Source of the DNA: an uncultured Planctomycetaceae bacterium
GTDB taxonomy: Bacteria; Planctomycetota; Planctomycetia; Planctomycetales; Planctomycetaceae
Assembly (NCBI GenBank): GCA_903898975.1
Contig: CAIUHT010001230.1
Location: forward strand, 1-14,401
Length of the DNA: 14,401 nucleotides
Direction: 5' to 3'
In this document: piece by piece, positions 6,736-14,401 of the stretch
Position numbering within the stretch: the stretch's first letter is position 1
Layout: each line of letters begins with the position of its first letter
Notes under the pieces: generated by a model
What the model saw: only the letters and a program-made list of their open reading frames with translations
The model's database searches: none
What the model was told of the DNA's origin: nothing
Translations under genes and position numbers: made by a program

Positions 6736-9074
6736 GGCAATCCCCGCAGTCGTCGGAGGGCCCACGCCGCAAGCAGGCACCCGGCCGCCGCCACGTACAC
6801 TGGAACCTGATCCCACAGCGGATGCGTCCACGTCTCGGTAATCGGCACTCGCCGACTGGGAAGTGAGGCGACGAACTCCTCCAGTCGCTCGAGGGGGACC
6901 AGTTCACCTCCGGTCTGGTCGGCCAGCCGAGCGAGTACGGGCCGATTGAAGTCGAGTTCGCGAAACTCGTTAGCCTGAGGCTCGACCACCCAGCCTGTCG
7001 TCCGCCGCCCCACGCTTTGGCCGTCGGGACCCTGCACGGCGACTTCAGCGCGGTACCGACCCACCCCCCGGCTGGGAAGCTGCGCGACCGACTCGCCCGA
7101 TTTCGTGGCATCGGGCTCGGCGGCCAGGGGCAATACCGAGCCATCCGGGCGGTGCAGTTCAATCGACACGGTCGTGTTGTCGAGAGGCTGATGTTTCTCG
7201 TCGCGGGTGATGACGCGCATCGGTTGAGTGGCCGGGGTGCCGGTTCCCAACTGCACCTCGACCCGCTGGGGGACATCGGCGACGAGCCAGCGGATCATCT
7301 GCCGCCAGGCCCGCTCGGCATCACTCTCCTCCGGGTTCTCCCGCCGCATGTGCCACCGCCACAAATCGCCCACCAGCAACGCCGCCGACCGCCCGCGACC
7401 AAAGGGCTGCACCACCAGGGCCGGCTGTCGGGTCTGCCGGCCGGTTTCGACCTCGGCCAGGACCGCCCCGCCAGGCTTGATCGCGGCGACCGGGTTGACC
7501 GTGGCAAACGCTGGCAGGGCCTCGAGCCGCTGCTGCTCTTCGGCTTCCCGTGCCCGCAGTCTGACCCACGGCTGCAACCAGCCCTCGCGAGTCAGCGAGA
7601 GTCGATACGGCCCCTCGGGGGCCAGGGCGGGCTTGTCGAGATAGACTGGCAGCAGTTCGGCCAGCGGGGTCTGGCGATACGACCCCTCGGCGAACGAGTC
7701 GTAGCCCCCCAGCATCAGGAACCCTCCGCCACGACGGGCGACAAACTGCTGCAGCAGCAGCAGCTGGTCGGTGCTGAAGAACCCCGACTCGACATCGTCG
7801 AGAATCACGGCGTGATACGGAAACAGCTCGGCGGCTTCGCGGGGAAAGCCCCGACGCAGCTCCTCCTGGTCGCGGGTCCCGAGGCGGATCAACACCGGTT
7901 CGTCGTACTGCCGGGCGTCGGCGTCGGCTTCGGTTTCGAAGCCGCGGAACAGGGGATTGGTCCGTTCGCCCGAGCGCCCCAGGAAGACAAATCGCGGCTC
8001 CTGGCGGGCAATGCGGATGAGCCCGGTCAGTTCGAGTTCGGGATCGGTGGCGAGGGCCCGGCGGAGGAACTTGAACTCCCAGCCGGGGCGCCCACCGACG
8101 TATAGCACGCGGAAGGGGCCTCCACCACGATCGACGACCGCCGAGCGACTGTTGTTGTCGAGCGTCGCTTCGCGGGTCGGGCGATCGGCCGGGCCCCCCG
8201 GAGCTTCGTCTTCAAAGAAGATCTCGACGCCGTAGAAGATGAGTCCGGGCTTGTCGGGACGGAGCAGGAATCGCTCGGTCTGCAGGCCGCCGTCGGAGGT
8301 GGCGGGGATCGACCGGCGTTCCAATTCGACGCCGGCTTCATCGAGGACCCGCACGACCGCCGCGGGCGCGGGGAGTCGAGGCGGTTGCAGCTGCGCGGTG
8401 AGGGTGACGGGGGCCGCTTCAAAGCTGCTCTGCCCAATCTCGACGCGGGTGATCGCCAGGTCGGGCCGGGCGAGCGGGCCTCCGAAGACGACCGGGTAGA
8501 GGGGAGGGAGTGAGCCAAGGGTTTCGGGCAGGTCCGCCAGATCGGTGGCGTTGCCATCGGTCAGCAGCAGGATACCGGCGACGGGTCGCCCCTCGATTCG
8601 TTCCGCCAGCGATTGGAGAGCCCCCGCCAGATTCGAGGCGGCCCCCGACCAGTCGAGTTGGGCCAGAGACGGAGCGGGTTGCAGCCCCTCGTCGAACCGA
8701 TACCGCCGGACTTCAAAATCTTGTCCCAGCCTGACCTGCCACGGGGCTTCGTCCGCCAGCAGGAGCCGCAGGCGGTCGGCACGCGAGGGGCCGCCGGGTT
8801 GCTCGGCGATGGTCAGGCTCCGGCTGTTGTCGCCCACCAGCAGGAACAGGTTGCTTCCCGGGCGGGGCCGCGTTCCCGTGCGTTGAGGTTCCAGCACGCA
8901 GACCGCCAGCAGCAGCACGGCGAGCCCCTTGAGGGCGGCTGCCAGGGCACTGGTCAGGCTGCGGCGGGGTGAACGGGCCCAGGCCCAGGCCAGGGCTCCC
9001 CAGGCCACCAGCACCAGCAGGACGACGGGCCACAACCAGCGTTGCCCCGCCAGTGAGAGCGAATCCCACGTCAT
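6732..9074 (-). CDS. Membrane VWA and glutamine-amidotransferase-like protein
   Basis: The 780-residue inner-membrane protein has two N-terminal membrane segments (about 13-33 and 42-61) and one near the C-terminus (about 756-774). A von Willebrand A-like domain spans about 75-200, with a complete DxSxS MIDAS motif (D82, S84, S86), S147 near the usual Thr position, and LLTDGN at 170-175. A class-I glutamine-amidotransferase-like flavodoxin fold covers about 321-480 (FRVLYVGGRPGWEFKFLRRA; GGGFLMLGGYDSF at 449-461). The only cysteines are C59 and C766, both in membrane segments, so no catalytic Cys exists and the domain is presumably non-enzymatic. Beta-rich domains follow to about 700. This architecture is common next to BatA and DUF4175 genes in planctomycetes. 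Both ends overlap neighbours by 4 bp (ATGA), and GGGGAGG precedes the start. The exact role is unknown, probably metal-dependent protein contact at the envelope. Confidence 0.82.
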   Translation of the reverse strand: MTWDSLSLAGQRWLWPVVLLVLVAWGALAWAWARSPRRSLTSALAAALKGLAVLLLAVCVLEPQRTGTRPRPGSNLFLLVGDNSRSLTIAEQPGGPSRADRLRLLLADEAPWQVRLGQDFEVRRYRFDEGLQPAPSLAQLDWSGAASNLAGALQSLAERIEGRPVAGILLLTDGNATDLADLPETLGSLPPLYPVVFGGPLARPDLAITRVEIGQSSFEAAPVTLTAQLQPPRLPAPAAVVRVLDEAGVELERRSIPATSDGGLQTERFLLRPDKPGLIFYGVEIFFEDEAPGGPADRPTREATLDNNSRSAVVDRGGGPFRVLYVGGRPGWEFKFLRRALATDPELELTGLIRIARQEPRFVFLGRSGERTNPLFRGFETEADADARQYDEPVLIRLGTRDQEELRRGFPREAAELFPYHAVILDDVESGFFSTDQLLLLQQFVARRGGGFLMLGGYDSFAEGSYRQTPLAELLPVYLDKPALAPEGPYRLSLTREGWLQPWVRLRAREAEEQQRLEALPAFATVNPVAAIKPGGAVLAEVETGRQTRQPALVVQPFGRGRSAALLVGDLWRWHMRRENPEESDAERAWRQMIRWLVADVPQRVEVQLGTGTPATQPMRVITRDEKHQPLDNTTVSIELHRPDGSVLPLAAEPDATKSGESVAQLPSRGVGRYRAEVAVQGPDGQSVGRRTTGWVVEPQANEFRELDFNRPVLARLADQTGGELVPLERLEEFVASLPSRRVPITETWTHPLWDQVPVYVAAAGCLLAAWALRRLRGLP

Positions 9075-12000
9075 TCGCCCCTCCCCAGCCGCTCGTAATA
9101 CCGCCGGACTTTCTCTGAATACCCCGGCGGGGGGGGATCGCGGTCGAGGGGCACGACGCTCTCGCGGGAGGTACGCCGGAGCAGTTCTTCAGAGACCTGC
9201 TGCGAGAGTTCGGCGAGGGGGCGGGCGATTTCGCCCCGAATCAGATCCCAGCGCGGGGTTGTCGAGTGCCGTTGCGATTCGGCCTTGAGTGCCCGGGCCC
9301 GCTCGCGAATGCGGGCCGCCTCGGCGCGAAGTCGGGGATCATCGATCAACTCCTCCACATCCCGCAGTCGTTCGGTGAACCGGCGGAAATCCCCGCCATT
9401 GAAGGGGGCGGCCAGATCGTTGAGCGCGTCCTCTTCGCCCGCGGAGTCTGGTCCACGCGGGTCGAGCGCCTCGTTCGCGGCCTGCTCGGCCAGCGTGGTG
9501 TTGCCTGCACCCGTCGCACCACCACGGGCCGGCGCACCCCGAGGGGCCCCCCGTCGAGATGGGCCACCCGGTTGACCCTGGCCCGGTTGACCTTGTCCCG
9601 GTTGACCTTGTCCCGGTTCGGTGGCTTCCGAGCCTTCGCCTGCCGGAGGCGCCTCACCTGGCCGAGCAGGGCCAGCCGGGCGCGCACCAGGGGGTTGGCG
9701 ATTGCCCGACGGTGCCGCATTCGGCTCGCTTTCGCTGGCGTTCGGCTCACCCGAGGGAGTCTGCCCGCGCTCGGCACCTGGTCGATTTCCAGCGGCTGTG
9801 GTGCCCGGCGTGGTGCCCGGCGTGGTGCCCGGACGGTCGGGAGTGGGGCCCCGATTCGACTCGCCTGCACCGGTATTCTCACCTCGAGTCTCACCCGGTT
9901 CACTGCCCGGTTCACTACGTGGCTCACTGCCTGGCTCGGCGTTGGGCTCCGCATTGGGGTCATCGCCCGTTGGAGCGCCCGGGCGCGATCCGCGTGGCGT
10001 CCCCGAATTCCCGGGTCGGGCCGAGGGAGTCGCCCCGCGCGGCTCGCCACCACGTCCCGCAGTGTCCGCCAGATCGCGTGAGTCTTCGTCGGAGGTGTTC
10101 GGTTCGCGGTCGCCGGGCCGCCCCGCTGGGGAATCTCCCTCGGCACGGGTCCCCGCCGGGTCTTCGCGACGCAATTCCGAATCGACCGCCCGCGACAACT
10201 GGCGGAGTTCATCCCGAGCCCGACGCAGGGCATCCGACTCGCCTCCGAGGACGCTCTCGGTCGCCTCTTCCACCGCCTTGCGGAACTCGCTGAGCGAGCG
10301 ACTGGTTTGCACGTCCAATTCGCGGGCATCCTCCAGCAGGCCCCGCTCGACCGATTGTCGAGCGGCGTCGAGTGCTCGCGGGATGTTCTTGTTCTGCACC
10401 TCGCGGGCGGCTTCGTAGAGCTTGCGCGACACCAGTGGCTCGCTGGCCTCGAGTTCCGAAACGGACTGCTGCATCTCCTCCAGCAGGCTGCCCAGCCGCT
10501 CGCGCTGCTGGGTCAGATCGCGGGCAATCTCACTGCGGCCGGTCGACTGCCTGAGACTGCGGTTGGGAGCCGACGGGGAGATCGCCTCCTCCAGCCGCTG
10601 ATCGAGCGCGGTCTGCCGACGCTGCAGTTCCCGCGCTTCTTCCGCCAGGCGTTCCAGCCCCTCGCGGACCGATTCACTCCCCTGCTCGCGGAAGCGGTCG
10701 CGCAGCTCTTCGAGCCCCTGCTCAGCGCGGGCCCCGGCGGCGGCTGCCGGGCCCGCCTGTTGCTTTTGCAGCGACTCCGTCGCCCGCTGCACCTGCTCAC
10801 GCACATCGTCCAGCTGTTGTCGCTCGCCTGCCAGGCGTTCCTGGTTCTCAGGCCGGGCGAGTTCCCCCTGCAGGTCATCGACGTCGCGGAGCAGTTGCTG
10901 CTGTTCCTCCTGCAGACGCTTCAACTGCCGGCGGACCTCCTCTTGCCGGGCGGCCGACGTCTCGGCTTCCAGTGCCGCCTGAAGATCGCGAACCTGCTGG
11001 TTCAGATCATGCTGTCGCCGCGCCAACTCGCGGAGCCGATTGAGCATCTGCCGGTCTTGCTGGGCCTCGGCCGCGTCCGGCTGGTTCTGCGCCAGTTGCG
11101 GTTGCTGGTACCGCTCATCCGGCTCTTCGAGGTCGAGTTGGTCAAGCTGACCCTGTTGGCGTTGCGAACGGTTCGCCTGTGCCGAAGATTGGCCCTGGCT
11201 GCGATTCTGGCGGGCCACCCGCTGCTCGCGGGCCCGCAGCTTGAGCAGGGCCTCCCACGCCGACCGGGCGTTGACCAGTGCTTCGGTGAGGGGTTCGCGT
11301 TCGCGGGTCTCGGCCGCACGCTCCAGCTGCTCGGCGGCCCGCTGCATGGCGGTGCGGGCCTGGGCAACCGCCTGCTTCAACTCAGCCTCCTGGGCCTGCT
11401 CGCCCAGTTCGTTCGCCTTGTCGAACACCTCCCGCTGCGCCTTGGCCACTTCCTCGACGTCCGCCGCGAACTTCTCGCTGGTCACCGGGCCCGTTTCACG
11501 CCGGATGATGTTCCAGGTGGCGCTGACAATCTGCTTCTGCAGTTCGGCGACTTCACCCGCGGGCCCCTCGGGGTTCTCGCGGCCTGGTTCCCCCGCAGGG
11601 GAGGGTTGCTGCGGCTGTTGCGCCGCCGAGGCCGGGTCGGCCTGCCGGAAGATTTCCTCAAAACGCCGCACCTCGGCGAAGTACATCTCTCCCATCGCCC
11701 GCCGTGGCTGTCCATCGGGGCCAATGTCGTCGGCCCAGAAATACCAGGCGAGCAGTTGATCGGGCTGGGCATTCAACGTCTCGCAGGCGATGGTCGAGGC
11801 GACCTGCTGCCGGGACTGACCGGCCAAGTCGCTGGCCAGGGGAACCTCGACCGGTGGTTGACCCGCCAGGGAAAACGTCAGCCCGGCCTGGGGGACGCCA
11901 AAGTCGTCGTAGACCTGCGCCTGCACGTCGAGTTCCTCAAGGGGCGAGACATCGACGTCGCGCGTGGGGAACAACGCCTTCACCACGGCGGGTTGGTTGG

Positions 12001-13498
12001 GAACGACCTGCACGGTCAACTCGGCCGACTGGGTGTTCGCCCGCCCCTCGGAATCCTGCAGTTCCAGGCTCAGCCGGCGGGACGTGACCGCCCGCAGCTC
12101 ACCCCGCCACAACGTCGGGTCGGCCGCATCGGGCCGCAGTTCGACGGGAGGTTCGCCCTCCGTGGTCCATTGGGCCTTGGCGACCGGTTTGTTCAGTCGG
12201 CACAGCAGTTCGATGGTGGTCCCTTCCACAGCCGAGAGTGTCCGCACGTCGGCCAGATCGCGGGGGGAGAGCCCCGTGTACTCGGGATAGACCAGCCGGG
12301 CATCCAACCGCTCCAGTCGCGGGTACTCAAAGACAGCGAGGGTGAACCTCTCAGAGACCAGGCGACCGGCGCGGACGCGGTAGGTGAGCGGGGCGACCAC
12401 TTCGGGAAGGCGGACCGCGAAGAGTGGATCATCCAGGCTGCGCGACATGGTCAACGGCGCGACGGGCGTCGCTGCGCCAGTCTCTGCGGACTGGCCAGAG
12501 CTGGAATCGGGATTCGCGTTCGCGTCGATCGTCCCACTGCCGCTCGCGGGTGCGCTGCTTCCGGGGCTGGCACTCGCGGACGGCAGGAACTCGACGGTCG
12601 CGGCATCTGGCAGCGGGCCGGTCAGGCGAGCCAGGATCAGCACACTGCTGCCGCGTTCGACTTCGACACTGCCGGGCTCGACGGTCAGGGTGCCAGTCGC
12701 GGTTTGTGTTGCCAAGGCGTCGGGAGAGAGGTCCGCCACGTTGTTCGCCGCAGGCTGCGACGGCAGCGACCAGGCGCCGCAGGCGAGCCCCCCCAGCACC
12801 GCGAGAGCCGAAACCTGCAGCCATCGGAGAGCCTTCAGGGACTGGATGTCGCGCCAGTCGTGCAGGGTGGCATGCCGGGCGGCTTGGGCGATGACCTCAC
12901 CCTGGAGGAAGCCATAGCGCCCTTGGGGGTGACTGGGGCGTTGATCAAGAGCCGCAAGGAGTCCCGAGTTGAGATCGGGCCACTGTTGCTCAATGAGGCG
13001 GGCCACCTCCCGCGGCGCGGGGGTCCGCCAGGCACCCCGCAGTGCCGAGGCCGCGGCCACCAGCAGCCCCCCCGCAAGCAGCGTCAGCCGCGACGGAGGT
13101 GAGACCACTCCCTGCGCGACCAGTGCGGCCAGCAGTCCCAAGACCAATAGCCCCCCCAGGGCCCCGAGCAGCAGGCCCCGTGCCGCTCCTGCGCGACGCA
13201 GTCGCCCCCGCGCGGCTGACAGCTGCTGCTCGAGTGCCTGCCGCGCCAGGATGACCCGACTCTCCGCCGCATCGACCGTCCGCGGACTCCAGCCCGCTTG
13301 CAGGTCACCCGCCGGTCGCAATGCGTCTCCAGGCTGCGGGTCGACGTCGTGCGTGTCGCGGAATGGTTGCGGTCGGGATCGTTCCGAGTGGCGGGAGACA
13401 CCGTCGGCAGCGGCAGAGGATGCCGAATCGCCGGGGGTAGCCGGGGGGCCGTCACCGAGGGGCGAGTGAGAATCGTGTGCAGCGTGAGAGTCGGTCAT
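9071..13498 (-). CDS. DUF4175-like giant membrane and coiled-coil protein
   Basis: The 1475-residue protein begins with a hydrophilic, probably disordered stretch (1-75), then three membrane segments (about 106-131, 137-152, 228-244), with APREVARLIEQQWPDLNSGLLAAL (starting about 161) between the second and third, as in DUF4175-type proteins. Beta-rich domains span about 265-615 (YPEYTGL at 404-410). A long Q/E/R-rich region, mostly predicted coiled coil, covers about 645-1112. Residues about 1113-1335 are a P/G/E/T-rich linker with SEPG, PGTT and GQGQP tandem repeats. A C-terminal helical segment (about 1355-1475: NGGDFRRFTERLRDVEEL, ending RRYYERLG) closes the protein. The large domain after the membrane anchors is probably periplasmic. 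ATGA overlaps at both ends and the GGGGA before its ATG support the start at 13498. It is probably a structural or scaffold partner of the BatA and VWA proteins; enzymatic motifs are absent. Confidence 0.82.
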   Translation of the reverse strand: MTDSHAAHDSHSPLGDGPPATPGDSASSAAADGVSRHSERSRPQPFRDTHDVDPQPGDALRPAGDLQAGWSPRTVDAAESRVILARQALEQQLSAARGRLRRAGAARGLLLGALGGLLVLGLLAALVAQGVVSPPSRLTLLAGGLLVAAASALRGAWRTPAPREVARLIEQQWPDLNSGLLAALDQRPSHPQGRYGFLQGEVIAQAARHATLHDWRDIQSLKALRWLQVSALAVLGGLACGAWSLPSQPAANNVADLSPDALATQTATGTLTVEPGSVEVERGSSVLILARLTGPLPDAATVEFLPSASASPGSSAPASGSGTIDANANPDSSSGQSAETGAATPVAPLTMSRSLDDPLFAVRLPEVVAPLTYRVRAGRLVSERFTLAVFEYPRLERLDARLVYPEYTGLSPRDLADVRTLSAVEGTTIELLCRLNKPVAKAQWTTEGEPPVELRPDAADPTLWRGELRAVTSRRLSLELQDSEGRANTQSAELTVQVVPNQPAVVKALFPTRDVDVSPLEELDVQAQVYDDFGVPQAGLTFSLAGQPPVEVPLASDLAGQSRQQVASTIACETLNAQPDQLLAWYFWADDIGPDGQPRRAMGEMYFAEVRRFEEIFRQADPASAAQQPQQPSPAGEPGRENPEGPAGEVAELQKQIVSATWNIIRRETGPVTSEKFAADVEEVAKAQREVFDKANELGEQAQEAELKQAVAQARTAMQRAAEQLERAAETREREPLTEALVNARSAWEALLKLRAREQRVARQNRSQGQSSAQANRSQRQQGQLDQLDLEEPDERYQQPQLAQNQPDAAEAQQDRQMLNRLRELARRQHDLNQQVRDLQAALEAETSAARQEEVRRQLKRLQEEQQQLLRDVDDLQGELARPENQERLAGERQQLDDVREQVQRATESLQKQQAGPAAAAGARAEQGLEELRDRFREQGSESVREGLERLAEEARELQRRQTALDQRLEEAISPSAPNRSLRQSTGRSEIARDLTQQRERLGSLLEEMQQSVSELEASEPLVSRKLYEAAREVQNKNIPRALDAARQSVERGLLEDARELDVQTSRSLSEFRKAVEEATESVLGGESDALRRARDELRQLSRAVDSELRREDPAGTRAEGDSPAGRPGDREPNTSDEDSRDLADTAGRGGEPRGATPSARPGNSGTPRGSRPGAPTGDDPNAEPNAEPGSEPRSEPGSEPGETRGENTGAGESNRGPTPDRPGTTPGTTPGTTAAGNRPGAERGQTPSGEPNASESEPNAAPSGNRQPPGARPAGPARPGEAPPAGEGSEATEPGQGQPGQGQPGQGQPGGPSRRGAPRGAPARGGATGAGNTTLAEQAANEALDPRGPDSAGEEDALNDLAAPFNGGDFRRFTERLRDVEELIDDPRLRAEAARIRERARALKAESQRHSTTPRWDLIRGEIARPLAELSQQVSEELLRRTSRESVVPLDRDPPPPGYSEKVRRYYERLGRGE
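9567..9618 (-). repeat. 15-bp tandem repeat encoding GQGQP
   Basis: Three 15-bp units start at 9567, 9582 and 9597, followed by seven bases of a fourth. The second and third units are identical and the first differs at three positions near its end. They encode GQGQP repeats at about residues 1296-1311 of the DUF4175-like protein. Unit length is a multiple of three, so copy-number change keeps the frame. Confidence 0.85.
9798..9833 (-). repeat. 12-bp tandem repeat encoding PGTT
   Basis: Three 12-bp units (9798-9809, 9810-9821, 9822-9833) read GTGGTGCCCGGC on the plus strand, with one mismatch in the last unit. They encode the PGTT repeats at about residues 1223-1234 of the DUF4175-like protein. 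Confidence 0.85.
9894..9953 (-). repeat. Degenerate 12-bp repeats encoding SEPG-like tetrapeptides
   Basis: Five diverged 12-bp units, the first two differing only in the last base, encode NAEP/GSEP/RSEP tetrapeptides at about residues 1182-1202 of the DUF4175-like protein. The decay gradient from near-identical to diverged units suggests growth by local duplication. Confidence 0.7.
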
Positions 13499-14401
13499 GT
13501 CGCGGTCCCCGATTGGGTCAGCGGTGATTCACAATGCAGGCTGGCGATCGTTTCTGCGACCAGCAGCAGCAACGCGGCCAGCAGCAGCCAGCGCCACAGT
13601 TTCTGGCGGCCCTCAAGTTCTGTGTCGCGCTCCTGCCGCATCCGTTCCAGGCGGGCGGCGGCCGTCTGACCCGCGTTCAACGTCACGCCCCGCCGGGCCA
13701 GCAGGTCGGGATCAAGCGGTGAAGTCTGCCCCTCGGCCGGATCAAGATTCACCGCGAACACAAACTCTTCGCCTCCCAGGCGGGCGGTGTAGAGCCCGGG
13801 CGTGTCTGTCTCGGCAAAGTCCCCCTGGCCCGCGGAGAGCGGCAGGATCTGCCCCTGGGGAGTGACAACTTCGCCTCCCACAGATCGCAGCCGCGCGGGA
13901 ATGGGCCATGGCTGCCCCACCCTCAGGCCGATCGCGTCGTCGGTGGCTCCCGCCGCGAGATCCAACAACCGCGACATCAGCACGACAAACTTTCCCGACA
14001 GTGCCAGCTGACTGTCGGCAGGTCGCCAGCTCCCCGCGAGGGCGAAGAGGCGTCCGGCACCGACCCGCCGTTCCACAAGTGCGGGATCGCCATTGTCGAA
14101 TCGCGCGAGCACCCGGAGGGAGGAAGTGACGGCACGGCCCCCCGCGCCGGTAGCCCCGTCGCGAGAGGCCCTGTCGGTGTCGCCGGTCGCCGAGGCGTTC
14201 GCCTGTTCTTGGGGTGAAGTCGCGGTCTCCGCTGGCGGTGGGGTGGTTGCGCTCTTCCCGGGGGCCGGAGTCTCGCCGCGTTCGCTCGCAGAACTCTGGG
14301 CGAGCTCCTCGGTCGGTCGCACCGCCCACTGAGAGATTTTCCAGAAGTGGATGCCGGTGAAATCTCCGTGGGGCGGAGTGGCGAAGGGAGCGAGCCAGGG
14401 A
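13495..14401 (-). CDS. BatA-like membrane protein, C-terminal part (5' end outside window)
   Basis: The frame is open from the window edge to a TGA at 13495-13497; 301 residues are visible and the true N-terminus lies beyond 14401. Reading inward from the edge gives TPPHGDFTGIHFWK, then an A/T/P/E-rich linker (about 30-95 of the visible part). NGDPALVERRVGAGRLFALA follows, the C-terminal signature seen in BatA/VWA-type aerotolerance proteins, where a membrane protein value is tested against a threshold-like fold of unknown chemistry. A membrane segment LWRWLLLAALLLLVAETIA sits near the C-terminus. The N-terminal BatA membrane pair and any VWA domain are not visible. A GTG at 14320-14322 within the frame is not a credible start because the family sequence continues upstream of it. 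The stop overlaps the next start as ATGA. It is the first visible gene of the four-gene operon. Confidence 0.75.
   Translation of the reverse strand, partial: PWLAPFATPPHGDFTGIHFWKISQWAVRPTEELAQSSASERGETPAPGKSATTPPPAETATSPQEQANASATGDTDRASRDGATGAGGRAVTSSLRVLARFDNGDPALVERRVGAGRLFALAGSWRPADSQLALSGKFVVLMSRLLDLAAGATDDAIGLRVGQPWPIPARLRSVGGEVVTPQGQILPLSAGQGDFAETDTPGLYTARLGGEEFVFAVNLDPAEGQTSPLDPDLLARRGVTLNAGQTAAARLERMRQERDTELEGRQKLWRWLLLAALLLLVAETIASLHCESPLTQSGTAT

Noticed and set aside
6733..6831. Longer N-terminus of the peptidase from the in-frame start at 6831
   Set aside because: It would overlap the upstream gene by about 100 bases and bury the signal peptide behind 32 extra residues. The ATGA-coupled start at 6735 gives a normal signal peptide.
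9567..9618. Short tandem repeats as a CRISPR array
   Set aside because: The units are contiguous, with no spacers, and lie in frame inside a coding region.
10307..13102. 931-codon plus-strand open frame opposite the DUF4175-like gene
   Set aside because: It is the antisense shadow of a long high-GC gene. The translation is L/R/G-rich with no recognisable domain, while the minus-strand frame has membrane segments, family motifs and coupled starts.

Overview
The window is a high-GC bacterial chromosome segment, most likely from a planctomycete. This rests on protein family content rather than a marker gene. The families are a DHPS-like DUF6513 protein of the type linked to tetrahydromethanopterin C1 metabolism, a DUF493 protein with a planctomycete-like sequence, a stand-alone degenerate receiver with the N-R-x-L-D motif, and a BatA / DUF4175 / VWA-glutamine-amidotransferase-like gene set. 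No rRNA, tRNA, CRISPR array, insertion sequence or phage gene is visible.

Left half, plus strand (1-4737): the 3' end of a probable ROK-family sugar kinase/regulator gene, a class-V PLP-dependent aminotransferase of the isopenicillin-N-epimerase type, a DUF6513 pterin-binding-like protein with a proline-rich tail, a phytanoyl-CoA-dioxygenase-type Fe(II)/2-oxoglutarate oxygenase, and a small receiver-domain protein lacking the phosphoacceptor Asp. Gaps of 69-248 bp separate these genes, so they look like individual transcription units, not one pathway operon. The plus-strand genes converge on the minus-strand genes at about 4738-4902, where two short hairpins lie.

Right half, minus strand (4903-14401): a small DUF493 (YbeD-like) gene with its own probable extended -10 promoter, and upstream of it a tightly coupled four-gene operon read from right to left. 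The operon runs from a BatA-like membrane protein (cut by the window edge), to a 1475-residue DUF4175-like membrane/coiled-coil protein, to a membrane VWA plus glutamine-amidotransferase-like protein, to a secreted caspase-fold (clan CD, C13/legumain-like) peptidase candidate with two EF-hand loops. All three junctions are 4-bp ATGA overlaps, indicating translational coupling and a shared job at the cell envelope. In related gene sets a MoxR ATPase and a DUF58 protein normally lie further upstream; here they would be beyond position 14401.

The most interesting item is this operon. It combines a VWA/BatA-type envelope module with a very large structural protein and a predicted calcium-binding exported cysteine peptidase. 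I do not know of an experimentally assigned function for this combination. The functional reading is inference from domains and gene order.
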